NCBI GenBank assembly: GCA_905331475.1
Contig: CAJNYU010002346.1
Location: 248,001 to 312,000 of the forward strand
Source of the DNA: Rotaria socialis
Taxonomy: Eukaryota; Rotifera; Eurotatoria; Philodinida; Philodinidae
DNA length: 64,000 bases
Direction: 5' to 3'
The notes beneath the pieces are model-generated. The model was not told the origin of the DNA. It saw nothing but the letters and a program-made list of their open reading frames with translations, and did no database searches. Of the stretch, positions 24,356 through 36,031 are shown one piece after another (within the stretch, counting starts at the first letter, position 1; each line of letters starts with the position of its first letter). A program made the position numbers and the translations under genes.

Positions 24356-27300
24356 ACAGCTCGATCCGTCACTCATAGAAGTTGTTGCTTTTGAATTTAT
24401 TTAAAAGCTTTCATTCTTTTCCTTCTTTCAAAAAACAAACAGCAAGAATCAGATAAGATTTTCAAATCAAAATATCTCATAGATGAAAGAACAATAATGA
24501 GAATCACAAAAACTGTATCGGCTGGTCATTATGTACATTTATATGTAGTTAAGATGAATAATTGAACTAGATATTTTCATTCTCTACGAAGATTTCTATT
24601 TATTAAAAGTTTCATTTTGATTTTATTATGAATCAATTTAATATAACATTGAGTTTTACTGCATAGCTGTTAACAAAGTTACTATATAATTAAATTGGCA
24701 ATAAAAATTTGGCATAATTATTATTTATTGAAATGTTGAGTAATCCAATTTGCTTTTCGTTCGGTATTTTATTCATTGATATACGATGAAATGTCAGATA
24801 GTTAGTAAATAACATTGAACTATGTACTCGATTAGATCAAATGAAAGTTTGTTGTCAGAGATACAAATGAGATTGGTATAAATAAAATGACAAACAAGAG
24901 GAAACTATTTGACATTATCATTGATATGCTTTCATGTAAGATATTACTAGCAGATATATCAAATAGATTTAAACATAAACTCAAAATTCTTCTTTTATTT
25001 GATAAACCGATTTATGCAGTTGTATTATACATTAACTACACAAGTAATCGAATTTTTGAGAAAATAGAAATCATGGTATAGCTACACGGTTCAAAACAAA
25101 TGAATAGTTTATGTTGTCAGCAAAATCTTATTTCAAAATAATTTTTTTAGATATATCCAAAACATTTCTGTCGATACGCTTAATTAAATACAAAAGAATG
25201 TTGTATTATTAATGATAGACTTGATTTAGATGTTATCTATATGACATTATTTATTCAATCACAATGTGATATGCCATTACATATATATTTCTACTTGATA
25301 CACTTTCTTGACCCTCTCTCTTTCTAAAATATACTAAGCAAACAGATCGTTTAGCTCAAATAATAAATCCTCGTTATATAACTGTATTTTCTATTGATGA
25401 ACATGAGAAATTTCACTAATATTCAACGAAAATAAAATAATATGCTGAATCAATAGTAAGCAGAAGATACCATTTTATTTTAGTTAATGTTTTATTCCTA
25501 ATAGTTAAGACTCAATTTCATATCTTAGTGATGATGGATACTGATTAGGTAACCGACCATGTATTAACGTCATTATGATTAGATGTTTAACGTGATTTTC
25601 ATTTGAAAATCTTAAATTGACTTTTGCCTTTAGCTTAAAGAGATTTGTTTCCTATACACAATCAAGTGTAAAATGAATGATTAATTTCATAACCAAAACA
25701 ATTATCTGGAGGAATTAATATTACATTTTGTCAAGTTTATGTACTTGAAGAATTAAATAATAATTATTAGTAAATATAAGAGAAATTTGATATTGTTTTT
25801 CTTTTTTCTTTTGTATCAAACTCAAAAGTGAGTTAGATATTATTTTGACGATAGTCCACTGTATCGACCTATCAATGGAAAAATGATCAAATATGATACG
25901 GGTTAATCTCTTTTTATTTTTATTGTATAATAGAATGTTCTTGAGAAGACAAAAAAAATGGGACTGTAGGGTGTCATTGTGATATCAAAAGAATGATGGC
26001 AATTAAAATAGAATTGGGAATCTATTTTCGATATTCAACTTAGATTGCTAAAAAATTCCTTACGTAAGAATTAGAAATCCATATGTAATTGTATGATTCT
26101 AGTATGAATAATCATACTTTCGAATCATTCGTTTTCGCTCTTGAACGAATGCACAAAGATGCTTTCAATCTACGAAATTCAATTAGTGATTACTCCACAG
26201 ATTCCCGATATGATATGTATCCCATCGTCTTATTTGAATCATATATGCAAGATTTTTGATTGATAAATAAAATTAAAAAAATTCAACATATTCATATTTG
26301 GCTATGTGACGTGGCAATTCCATTGAAATTATCCCATGTAAAGACAATTGATATGTTCTTGAGTCAATGGAACTTTGTTACAACATAATTCATTTGAAAT
26401 ATTAAATAAATAAAATTATTTATAGGATCTAGAATTGATTCTTTTGTTCCTATCTATTTCGGTTTTTTTCTCTCTTAAACATTAGGTAAGATACTTAAAA
26501 TTGATATGTAAATTTTACTACAGGATTCGAGAATTTCTTTTCATAACTATCCAGTTTTATGGTGAATTCAGGTGAAATATCAACGAAAGCAACACATCCA
26601 GCTGTATGAATCAACTAGAAACACGAAATAACAATAATTTGTTCGTAAAACCAAGATCTTGCTTGTGATTGTATTTTGTTGCCTTCAGATTGCTTATCTG
26701 TAAAAGATATTAGTTTATCTTTTATTCATCACTACTATTTTGATCATGCTGTTTCTTTTGTGAATTTCTCTAGATCAACAAATGTATTTTCTATGTACAC
26801 TTAACTTAAGTTGGCATACATTGCATCCTTTAATTCAATGCAATGACTCTTGATTATTACGTGGATCAAAATAATTGTCAATCATCTTTGTTTAAATTTC
26901 AAGAAATTTGATTATCTGATACTTTCTATTTTTCACATAATATATAAAAGATCGAAGCAACAAAAACTTAAAGTTGAAAGAATCAGTAGCTTCCGACATT
27001 TGATACAGTTGTCCGCTAAAACCTTATTGCGATTAAATCTTCAACTTTGCATTTTTCATATTAGTACGAAAACTTTCTCAATTAATTCATACCATCTAAC
27101 TGATAAAAAATGAATTTGTACAGAAAATTATTAAAAGCAATATTTAAAAACTTCGTTTCAAGAATTAAAACGCGGCAATTTATTCTTAGAATACGTATGA
27201 ATTTTACTCTTACTAGTTGGTTTTAGAAAATGATGAAACTAGCGTAAACTGTATTATTCGATTTCTAGAGAATTTTCGTGTGAGCACAATTCAGCTTACC

Positions 27301-27649
27301 AGTCGAAAATATTGTTGTGCTAAAATTGCTTCGATTGATGCATAAAAAACAATTCTTTCGATATGTTAATGTTTCTCGAGTAGTCGAAACTTCGAGAGCG
27401 TTGAAGTAGTTGAACATCAGCCGAGCAGTCAATAATTTTTGTTTCGATGTATTAAATCTTCTCATATACTGATTACAAATTTCCATGTGATTGTCGAGTC
27501 ATTTGAAATCGACATACATATTTCAAATTTTCAATATGATCATGACGCTCGTTGTATTATTTTTACAATCTTTTAGAATAAATACATTCTCGAAATAAAA
27601 TAAATAATTACATTTATAAGAAAAAAAAAAGGAAATTAAATTCTCGATA
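24356..27649. other. 3.3-kb gene-free AT-rich stretch
   Basis: I see no exon chains, repeats or RNA genes with support. The short frames here (for example 24887-25081 and 26850-27113 plus, 27265-27486 minus) lack domains and splice context. Confidence 0.6.
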
Positions 27650-29717
27650 TCATAATCGTTTGCTTTCTTCTAAACATTGTGTAACTTCTTTAATCAGTGG
27701 ATGTGTGCTTGGATAGTTGACTCGAAAGATTTCTGCAGCACGTGAATAATTAGTATGTGCTTCAATTGATGATAATAGTTTTGATTCAAGTTTACCTAAA
27801 TTGAAATAACTTATTCCAATATCTGGATGATTTGAATTAGTTTGGCCTAAACATTTTAGACGTATTTTCAAAGCCTCTTTAAGTTTATCAGCCGCTGCGC
27901 TTGAATCATGTTGAGCTAAATAAATACAACCAAGTAAATCAAGAGTTGATGCTTTTTCTAGTTGATATTTTTCTCGTACATCCAAAGCTTGAAGTGCCCA
28001 TAGAAGAGCAGCATCATAGTTTTGTTGGTTATAATAAGAACTCGCCATCTACAATGAATCGAAAATAAAACCTAATACAAATAGAAATAAATGATTTACA
28101 TTATGATAACATGCACCTAATCCACGCTGATTTCCCACCGCTTTATACATTTCACGTGCTGCTTTGTAATAGATAAGCGCTTTATTTCTGTTACCGATTT
28201 CATCGTAGCATACACCAAGATTGTTCAAGAAGGTAGGCCGACAATTATTATTAGAATTTGATATACGAGCAATTTGATTTTCACAATATTTTATGGCAAA
28301 TTGATACTCTCCCATATCAAAAAGAAGTTTTCCAAAAAGAACTGAATGCTCATTTGAATCGATTTCTGTTGCATATGACTGCTCAATATAGTTATTAACA
28401 CTTAATTGATCATGTCGACTTAATGAGAGATGAATAACATATAATTTATTTTTTTCAATAAATTCGACCGATTCAATACGAAATACAGATCCGATCGAAA
28501 TGAGAATTTCTTCTTCTTCTTTATACCGACTAAATTCTCTGATATCAGCAAATACAATGCCGTATTCATTATTCATATCAACATCGATTTCAAATAAAAC
28601 AGGTTCATCATTTTGTTCTTTACGACCAAAATTGAATTTATTTGCAACATCTCTATCTTGTGTTGTCGATACAAAACTATTGAGTGAAATAATACCATTG
28701 ATACATCTGGAAATCGAGAGAATTTGGGATAGTTTTAATCGTTGGCCACGATAAAGATGAAGTATTCTATTGGATACTGATAGTTTAAATTCTTGGTGTA
28801 AATCTTTCAATTGTCGACACAGTAATTTAATCATATAACGATACGAATAGATCGTTGAAATATTACCGGAAACTAATGCTTCATTAATACTTAGATATAT
28901 GATAGAATTATTCGTATACCACCAAACAGCTCTTTGTGCATTTTCTTCTAATGATTCATTTGCAAATTCATCTATTGGTATCAGTAATCGTTTATCTTTA
29001 CATGTGTTACGACAACAGGCAATCATTTCTTCTTTAGCATTTATATCATCGTCTTTTAAGTCAATCATAAAACTGCTACACTTATAAAACCATAGAAAAC
29101 GTGCTTGATCTTCTTTTAAGCAGTGAATCGGATATTGTTCATTGGGTGTATCTTTTAATGAGGATTTTAATGAGGATGTGTCTATTAGAAAAAAAAATAT
29201 CAATTGATACTTTTCGTTTTGTCCTATTTCAATTTCAAATACCTGTATTAGCATTGTCTCGATCATTAAATAAACTAAAGCCAATTGTAACGTTATCTCT
29301 CTCCATGCAATGTCGAATTCTATCAAATAATTCAGTTGTTTCTGTGCATACTGCTCGAACTTTCGTGTATTTTAAATGTTGACAATATTTTACATTTGGA
29401 GAAAATATAAAAATTGTAAAAATACCAATGCAATCATGTATGACTGGTAGAATTTCTTCGCTAAGTGATTTAGAAACAATGAATATAATGTAAGATTTCT
29501 CATTTCTATCATCTTGTCTTAGTATATAATCAGCACATTCTTCTGTATCGGTGAAAAGTTTCAATTTATCGTCCAACTCAAACCATGGTAGTCTATTTTG
29601 TTTAATTCCATAATTTTCGATATTTTGATCTAGCCAAACCAAATGATGATGATACGACTGAATATCGTCGCCGAGTGAAGCTGCTTTTTCTGATACAACA
29701 GAACGCCTTGCAGTCAT
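27650..29717 (-). CDS. NAD+-arginine ADP-ribosyltransferase with C-terminal TPRs
   Basis: Three exons, 29243-29717, 28100-29181 and 27650-28048, with consistent phases (1, then 0), give 651 residues. Residues ~1-160 are an N-terminal module (EECADYILRQ, YIIFIVSKSLSEEILP) of a kind I associate with bdelloid ART proteins; its function is unknown. Residues ~200-400 are an ART fold with the R-S-ExE signature: LYRGQ, SFVSTTQ and YKEEEEIL, the last holding the catalytic Glu pair. Residues ~420-651 are kinesin-light-chain-like TPRs (NNLGVCYDEIGNRNKALIYY, SYYNQQNYDAALLWALQALD, SYFNLGKLESKLL). ART domains of this type transfer ADP-ribose from NAD+ to arginine; the TPRs probably recruit a partner. There is no signal peptide, so it is likely cytosolic. 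The catalytic residues are intact and there are no internal stops. Confidence 0.88.
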
Positions 29718-30001
29718 TGGAATGCTAAAATTTACGACAGATATCTAAAACACACATTTATTCGTACTCGTAAGAAAGGAAAAAAACTTCTTTTTCTTTC
29801 TTTCTCCATGTTGACGATAATCACGATAAAGTTTCAATGTCTGAAACATTTTCGTAGACGAAAAAATACATGATAGACATCAAACTCAGCAATCAGGGCA
29901 TTATATGTCGCTCATTTTATTATTCTTTTCTTTCTTTTTTGAAGTAAACAAGAAAAGTAGAAAAAAAAATGAGTTATTTTCAATGTTCTTCGTTATTGTT
30001 T

Positions 30002-30850
30002 TTAACAAATAAAATCAGCTCCTGGGCATGATGGTGCACATTGGGCGTACAATTGGTTACGTACATAGCAACGAAGGCCTTCAGCACAGCGTGTTAGACC
30101 CACATATCCCGCACCTAAATAGATAAAAATATTTTACACTCAAACGTTTTACAAAATTTATACCTCCACACTGTTCCTTGTCTTGGGCTACATCTGTTTC
30201 ACAGGCCCATGTCGGTGGACAAGCTGGACGACATTCGGCATATAAAGCATTGTTTCGAAAACATGCTGTTCCAGTTGGACAGACTGCGTTTGCAACATCG
30301 TTACATTTTGTATAAGCAGGTAAAGTAACTGGACGAGGAATTGGAGTGGTTGAATGAATAAATGCATAGCATCCCCAATCTATTTAATAATACAAAAAAA
30401 TTCTTTTTTTCCAACTATCAGCATAAAATATATAGTTTTACCTGCTGGACAATCACCAATTGGACGACACTAAAATAATCAAAAGTTCAGCTAATTAAAA
30501 AGCTGTTATAGAAAATCACTCACTTGAGAATAATAGATACTTCGAGCATAACAAGCATAACCAGCTGGACATGCTTTTGCATTACCCCAACCTTCACCGG
30601 CACATTGGGCCCACCCAGCAGCATAGGCTGGTGCTAATGTAATGTAAGCTTCACATTCCCAACCAAGATTCAATGGACAACTGTATTGACATGATGAAAA
30701 CCATTTATTTCGACGAAAACATGCCATACCATTGTCGCAAGGAAAATTACCATAGCCTTCACCAGCACATTGCTCATAGATAGCTACTGAATAGACAATA
30801 TCTATGACCGTAGCCAATAAGACTAATTTCGTTAAAAGTGTTGATACCAT
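30002..30850 (-). CDS. secreted cysteine-rich protein with tandem CBM1-like modules (gene A)
   Basis: Four exons, 30524-30850, 30442-30469, 30164-30379 and 30002-30114 (phases 0, 1, 1), give 227 residues. An N-terminal signal peptide (MVSTLLTKLVLLATVID) is followed by repeated ~35-50-residue Cys-rich units. These match the fungal cellulose-binding module CBM1 pattern: YEQCAGEGYGNFPCDNGMAC, then WAQCAGEGWGNAKACPAGYA with YYSQ-C split across the intron, a diverged unit with CPTGTACFRNNALYAEC, and EQCGGAGYVGLTRCAEGLRC at the end. Each unit has the paired Cys and aromatic residues that form the flat sugar-binding face of CBM1. No catalytic domain is attached. It is probably extracellular and may bind cellulose or chitin-like glycans. 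It is a neighbour and paralogue of the intronless gene at 32595-33242. Confidence 0.85.
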
Positions 30851-32127
30851 ATTGATACTATGCGATTTTTCGAATTGTAACTGGTATTGAATTATTTTTA
30901 ACAGTGCCTTATATATGAGCGATAATTACTTATTTGATCCTTGTTTTCGTCATTCTTATTTTACAGTAAAGCACTAGTTTTGATCCTCTCGATAATAGAT
31001 AGCTTATTAAGCTCTCAAATTACGCTAGTATTAAGTAACCAAAATGCACATTTCAACTTTAGATTCATAGTTTCAAAATATGGTGATAAGTTTTATACTG
31101 TATATTTAATTATTTTTCTTTTTCAAAAAAAGCAAAAGATCGTTGTATAGAAAAGATCAAACTATTAGAAGTAAAATCATAAATAAAATAATTATTTTTT
31201 ACAATATCAGTATTTAATCAAAGTCTAATAGATGGATAAATATAAATCATTACATTTTTATTTAGAAACTACCGTTATTTTTTTGCAATGTTTTCATGAT
31301 GTTAACAATTTTATACATCATCATTGATGGTATAGAGATCTATTGATTTAGATCAGACATTTTGTACTCAAACAGGAAAATAACTGTTATGATACTGAAA
31401 AGAAACAAATCAAATCAGCATAAGCTGTTTAATATCCACAAAAAAAACGTCTATTTCTTTTATCGTTGATCTAAATATCGCATGAATAAGATGTTTTTTC
31501 TATTCTGATTTAACTGATTGGCAAAAAATCCTTGTTTGAGTATACCGTCGGAGAGATACGCATAGCTACAAATATGATGATAGTGATTATGTGTTGACCT
31601 TTACCAAAGTCTGAGAAATATGTAAAACTAATTTCTTCTATTAGATATGGGTCATTATCTTCACATTGCATTTAGTCAAGGCTTGTTTTTTTCTTTCTAC
31701 TTTATTAATAAACGAACAGATCCTATATACGTATCTTAAAGCTACACAATGAATAACTGACCAAAACTAATCAATATTGGCAATCATTTAGGTTCTATGT
31801 ACAAAAAAGAAACATTATCATCATCTGTATCACATCGTTCTCATTCTCAGAAGGCATCATGCTCATTTATCACATACAGATCTCTTTTTTTTTGCCGACA
31901 TTGCATCCTTGACATAAAACATCCCTCCTATTGATTTGCACTTGTATATGAGTGTACATATTCATTTATCTTCTATATTTTTCTTCTTCTTCTTTCATAC
32001 TAGACGACTATATGGCATCATAAATTGTCAAATGAAAGTTCATTCAGTTACAACAACAGAACAAAATCGATTACCTACAATCTACTACTAATCAATATTC
32101 ATATAATGTGAATCATTTCTTGATTAT
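30851..32127. other. intergenic, no supported feature
   Basis: AT-rich spacer between the divergently oriented genes at 30002-30850 (minus) and 32128-32466 (plus), so it should carry both promoters. I found no repeat structure. The 69-residue frame at 30941-31150 plus has no recognisable feature. Confidence 0.5.
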
Positions 32128-32466
32128 ATGTCCTTGATTAAAATCTATATTAAAATGATTATTTTGAACAATTCTCTTTTATCATCAACCATCACCACGG
32201 CAACAACAACAACAACATCAACAACGCCTAATAATCTATATCTTAATTCAACAGTAGAAATTTATAATTCATCGTCTCTCAGTATAATTATTACCATAGT
32301 TATTCTATCGTTTCTAAGTATATCTGGTTGGATTTTCATGTCTTATACTTTATTTGGTCGATCGGAAGCTTATCGTGCCAAACCTGATGATCAGTTTGGT
32401 TCATCGAATCTAACAAATAACTCAGATCGAGCAAATGGCAATGATTTTTTCTTCGATATAGATTGA
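32128..32466 (+). CDS. small single-pass membrane protein, unrecognised
   Basis: A 112-residue intronless frame. A Ser/Thr/Asn-rich N-terminal segment of ~55 residues (potential O- and N-glycosylation sites such as NST and NSS) precedes one strong membrane segment (LSIIITIVILSFLSISGWIF). A ~40-residue polar tail ends in acidic residues (FFFDID). This suggests a type I or type III single-pass protein with the Thr-rich part outside. An AATAAA lies about 50 bp after the stop. I do not recognise the family. It could be a chance frame, but the clean segment architecture and polyadenylation signal argue for a real gene. Confidence 0.55.
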   Translation: MSLIKIYIKMIILNNSLLSSTITTATTTTTSTTPNNLYLNSTVEIYNSSSLSIIITIVILSFLSISGWIFMSYTLFGRSEAYRAKPDDQFGSSNLTNNSDRANGNDFFFDID

Positions 32467-32594
32467 CTATCAAAAGATGTGGACGTTAATCTACATGTTG
32501 TTGACTACTTTATTAATAAATCTGTTTTTTTCCTTATATAGAAAAAAAAAAGCAAAAAGATAAAATAGAAAAAAAACAGAAAATAGACTGTTAT

Positions 32595-33242
32595 TTAACA
32601 ACTCCATCCTTCAGGACATTCTGATCGACATTCATGATACCATCTTGAATGTGGATAGCAATGAAGACCTTCTTTACATTTCGTCAAACCAACATAACTT
32701 TCTCCGCCACACGGTGCCCATTCAGATAACGTTTGCTTAGCACAAAACCATCCTTGTGGGCAGTGTGTCTTACATTCACCATGAATATTTTCTGTTTGAA
32801 TGAAACAAGCTGTACCAGTAGCACAAGCTAATGGACTACGAATATTTCCACCATGACATTTACCACCAGGTGGAATAACTTGTGGAGATGGTCGAGTTGC
32901 GATTGCAGCTGCTTCAGCTGATAAACATTGAGAATAATATTTTGAACGTTTCATACAAATAAAATTTGTTTTACAAATTTTTGGACCTTCCCAATCAAGA
33001 CCACCACACTGACCGAATTCTTCAATGAGACCATCTTTATCCATGCTACTGATAGCATTCATATTGTTGTTATTAATATTGTTCATATTAATATTACTAC
33101 TTGGAAGATTTACACCATATCCAGCACTAAAATAAGATGGCTGTTGTGGAATTCGATTGCCATACCGATCATCCAGAATGTTTTGTTGTGCATTGATAAA
33201 TTTAATGAAGATTGTAAATATGATTAGAATTGATTTTAACAT
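32595..33242 (-). CDS. secreted protein with three CBM1-like modules (gene B)
   Basis: Single-exon frame of 215 residues. A signal peptide (MLKSILIIFTIFIKFINA) is followed by an Asn/Met-rich linker (~20-70). The first CBM1-like module at ~76-107 is close to the fungal consensus: FGQCGGLDWEGPKIC, then SKYYSQC. A variant module with GKCHGGNIRSPLACATGTAC follows, and a third contains WAPCGGESYVGLTKCKEGLH and ends RWYHEC. The Cys pairs and the aromatic sugar-contacting positions (Trp/Phe at the start, Tyr-Tyr near the end) are kept. It has no hydrolase domain, so it probably binds polysaccharide outside the cell. It shares the Gly-Gly and YVGLT-KC wording with gene A (30002-30850), so the two are tandem paralogues that differ in intron content. 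Confidence 0.88.
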   Translation of the reverse strand: MLKSILIIFTIFIKFINAQQNILDDRYGNRIPQQPSYFSAGYGVNLPSSNINMNNINNNNMNAISSMDKDGLIEEFGQCGGLDWEGPKICKTNFICMKRSKYYSQCLSAEAAAIATRPSPQVIPPGGKCHGGNIRSPLACATGTACFIQTENIHGECKTHCPQGWFCAKQTLSEWAPCGGESYVGLTKCKEGLHCYPHSRWYHECRSECPEGWSC

Positions 33243-33637
33243 ATTGATAATAATTAGTATTTGAAACTATAACAGATGAATGAAATTTAATCGAGTCATT
33301 CATCATGTTTTTATATGTGTCTTATTTATAGACAAACCTTGACTAGATTTTCAAAATGTCAATACAACATTTTAAATAGAAAATATGATTGAAGCATAGG
33401 TTCAAGAAAAAATTCTTAAAGAGCATATATATTTCGATAGATACATTAGCCTTGACCAAAGATTATCGATCATGTAATTAAATGCTTGTTTGTGATTAGT
33501 ACGTTGGCAAGGACTCATAAACATCAATATTATCATCATTTCGTTCTTTTCTCTTCTTGTAACGCATATTTGGCGCATACGTTAGATAATTCATAATAAA
33601 ATAATGTCAAGTGCTACATATATATTACGTGATAAAA

Positions 33638-33958
33638 ATGAAACAATGCATGTATCATCATAAATCTTTCATTCGATATATAAGATAACTGCTTTTTTTC
33701 CTCTTTCTCTCTCTCTGTCTCTTAGTTCATGGACATACGATCAACTTCTTGCAAATGCATCGATTGAAAAGAAAGACTTAAGTCTACTTGGTTTTATTAT
33801 TGGTAGTCTATCTCTTATTAGTATTTTATGTAGCTTCATGCTAAGAATATTGATATATTTATATGATAAAATGTCATCGAAAAAAATATCATTTGTACAA
33901 TCTCCATCTGTATCCAGTAGTACAACAACATCAAGCAATACAACGAGTGAATTTTAAA
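33638..33958 (+). CDS. small single-pass membrane protein, two-exon model
   Basis: The well-supported part is a terminal exon at 33725-33958. It is preceded by a strong pyrimidine-rich acceptor (CTCTCTCTGTCTCTTAG). It encodes SWTYDQLLANASIEKKDL, a membrane segment (LLGFIIGSLSLISILCSFML), a basic stop-transfer region and a Ser/Thr-rich tail (SSSTTTSSNTTSEF). The exon must be entered in phase 2. A 14-bp first exon at 33638-33651 (MKQC, donor GTATCA) satisfies that and is the model given, but it is tentative. An AATAAA occurs at about 34107. The family is not recognised. The layout resembles the protein at 32128-32466 in reverse order of polar segments. Confidence 0.45.
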
Positions 33959-36031
33959 TTAAAATATCTTTCTTTTTTGCTTCCGTAAATTATTAATATG
34001 ATATAAAAAAAATCATTCTTACTTATATAAATGTATGAAATGATTATACAAATAATAGAAAATTTATGAAAATTATTGTTGCGAACATTTAAAAATTATG
34101 ATCTACAATAAAGTTATTAAAAATACTATCTTCTTCTTGTCAACGAGAATACATCGTTTTTTTTATGGACATGTAGGTATATAGTTGCTATGATTTTTAC
34201 TTTGAAAGATGATTTTTAATTCAATATCAAGGTTACTATTAGTACTTTTCATGAGAAAATCTAAAGTTATTGTATATTTTGTATCAATGAAAAACAATAA
34301 GTTGATTTAAAACAAAAAGTACAGTATCAAATCAAAGTCATTTAATATTAATTTCAAACTTTAACGGATCTGAAAACATTGTGTACATTGACAAGTAATT
34401 GTCTCATTACTATCTAAAAATATGATTATTTTCCATGAGAAATCGATTCGAAGGATAGATAATGAAATATTTGATAGTATTGGTTCAAATTTATATCGAA
34501 AAACACTTTACAGCTCTGGTTTGTTGAACTACTTGACGGTTAATGAGATCAAAAACATTGTAACTAGTTCCATAATATGATATAATATTAATATCTAAAT
34601 GATTGTTGAATATTTTCATCTTCATCATGCTGACAAATCAATCTTAACAGATTAGCTAAAGATGATGCTATATGATTTGCTTCGAAAATTTCTATGATTA
34701 AAATTGTCTCTCAAGGCTAATGAGTAATGTCAAAGCAACTTGAATCACATCGAATCGTCTTAATGATAAATTTCAAATAAGAGTTCTCATATCAAAGAGT
34801 TACATATTGAAATATATTTGAAAAAGAAGACGATATATGAATAAAGGCGGCTTTTCAATTCACCAGCCTTGCTTATGATTCTAAAAATATTATGAGTATT
34901 CGATTTGATACTGTTACAGTACAAGAAAATAAGAAAAATGGATGCATAGTCTATGGTTATTAAGATTACGAGACGTTTCAACAAATTACTAAAATCTTTA
35001 GATATATAGGTAAGTTTATGCATCATATGATGATTTCAATGGGTTCTGAAGAATTTTAAAATTTTATAAGAATAAAAATGATAAAGAATAATTTGCTACC
35101 ATGTTTGAGAATTTATTGCCCATTTACGTCAATTTCAATATAAGCACAATGAATATATCTTTCAATGGTCGATGGCTTGAGTTAATACATTTAAAAACAA
35201 ATATTTCATGAAATTCTCTAGAAATCCCCAGAAGACGAAGAAGAATTGAAAATAATATCTGTAAAACTAAATAAAGTAACACGATGCTCCGAAAATATTT
35301 CATTTAGAGCTTCTATTTATTTTTCTTTTCTACAATTTTACACAACTGCTAGGTCAACAAATGAAAATTTTGAATATTCTGATTTTTTAATCCAAGCAAG
35401 CCTCTATCGGTTGAAATCGTCGCTGTACGATATATTGAATATCTATCCGAACAGTACATTTTGTTAAATTAAACTTTTAACGAAGACGGCTTCAGATATA
35501 TACTATATCTCTTCCGAGAAATGATTGTCTTTTTCAAAGTGCGGATCTTTTTTCTAAGCTCTATTGAAACCAATAAACTTAAAGACATAGGAAAATTTCG
35601 GTAGAATATTCTAAAATCTGTTTATTAAGATGGACAGAAATAATTACTTCTTGAAAAAAACCACTGTGAAAGTACGCCGTTTCAATGCAAATTAATACAG
35701 TTCAAAAATAATTTTCCACATATTCTTTTAAAAAGCTTTTTTCTTACGTGATTTTATAGTGAATTCTATGGTCTATCTTTTGAAAAATATTACAAGTGGA
35801 ACCATTAAAAACTGAGAGAGATATTGACGAAATCTTTAACACGCTATTCCTTACGGCCTATTCGTTAGATTATTAAACTCAATAAAGAATTGGAATGCTC
35901 TATCTTAATTATGTTTATTAATTTATACAAGAAACATTATAATCTTCATAATTTATCAATATAATAAATAAAAACTATTCATAATAAAATAAAGCATAAA
36001 TAGCTAAAAAATTACTATAGCAAGAACAATG
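33959..36031. other. intergenic, no supported feature
   Basis: About 2 kb of AT-rich sequence. It includes the 3' flank of the preceding plus-strand gene. Frames at 34787-35026 (minus) and 35246-35467 (plus) have no domain and no splice partners that I could find. Confidence 0.5.

Noticed and set aside
28500-29382. Plus-strand ORFs opposite the ART-TPR gene
   Set aside because: Antisense shadows of a well-supported coding exon.
33741-33938. 65-residue minus-strand ORF
   Set aside because: Antisense to the membrane-protein exon on the plus strand, which has a strong acceptor and a sensible segment layout.
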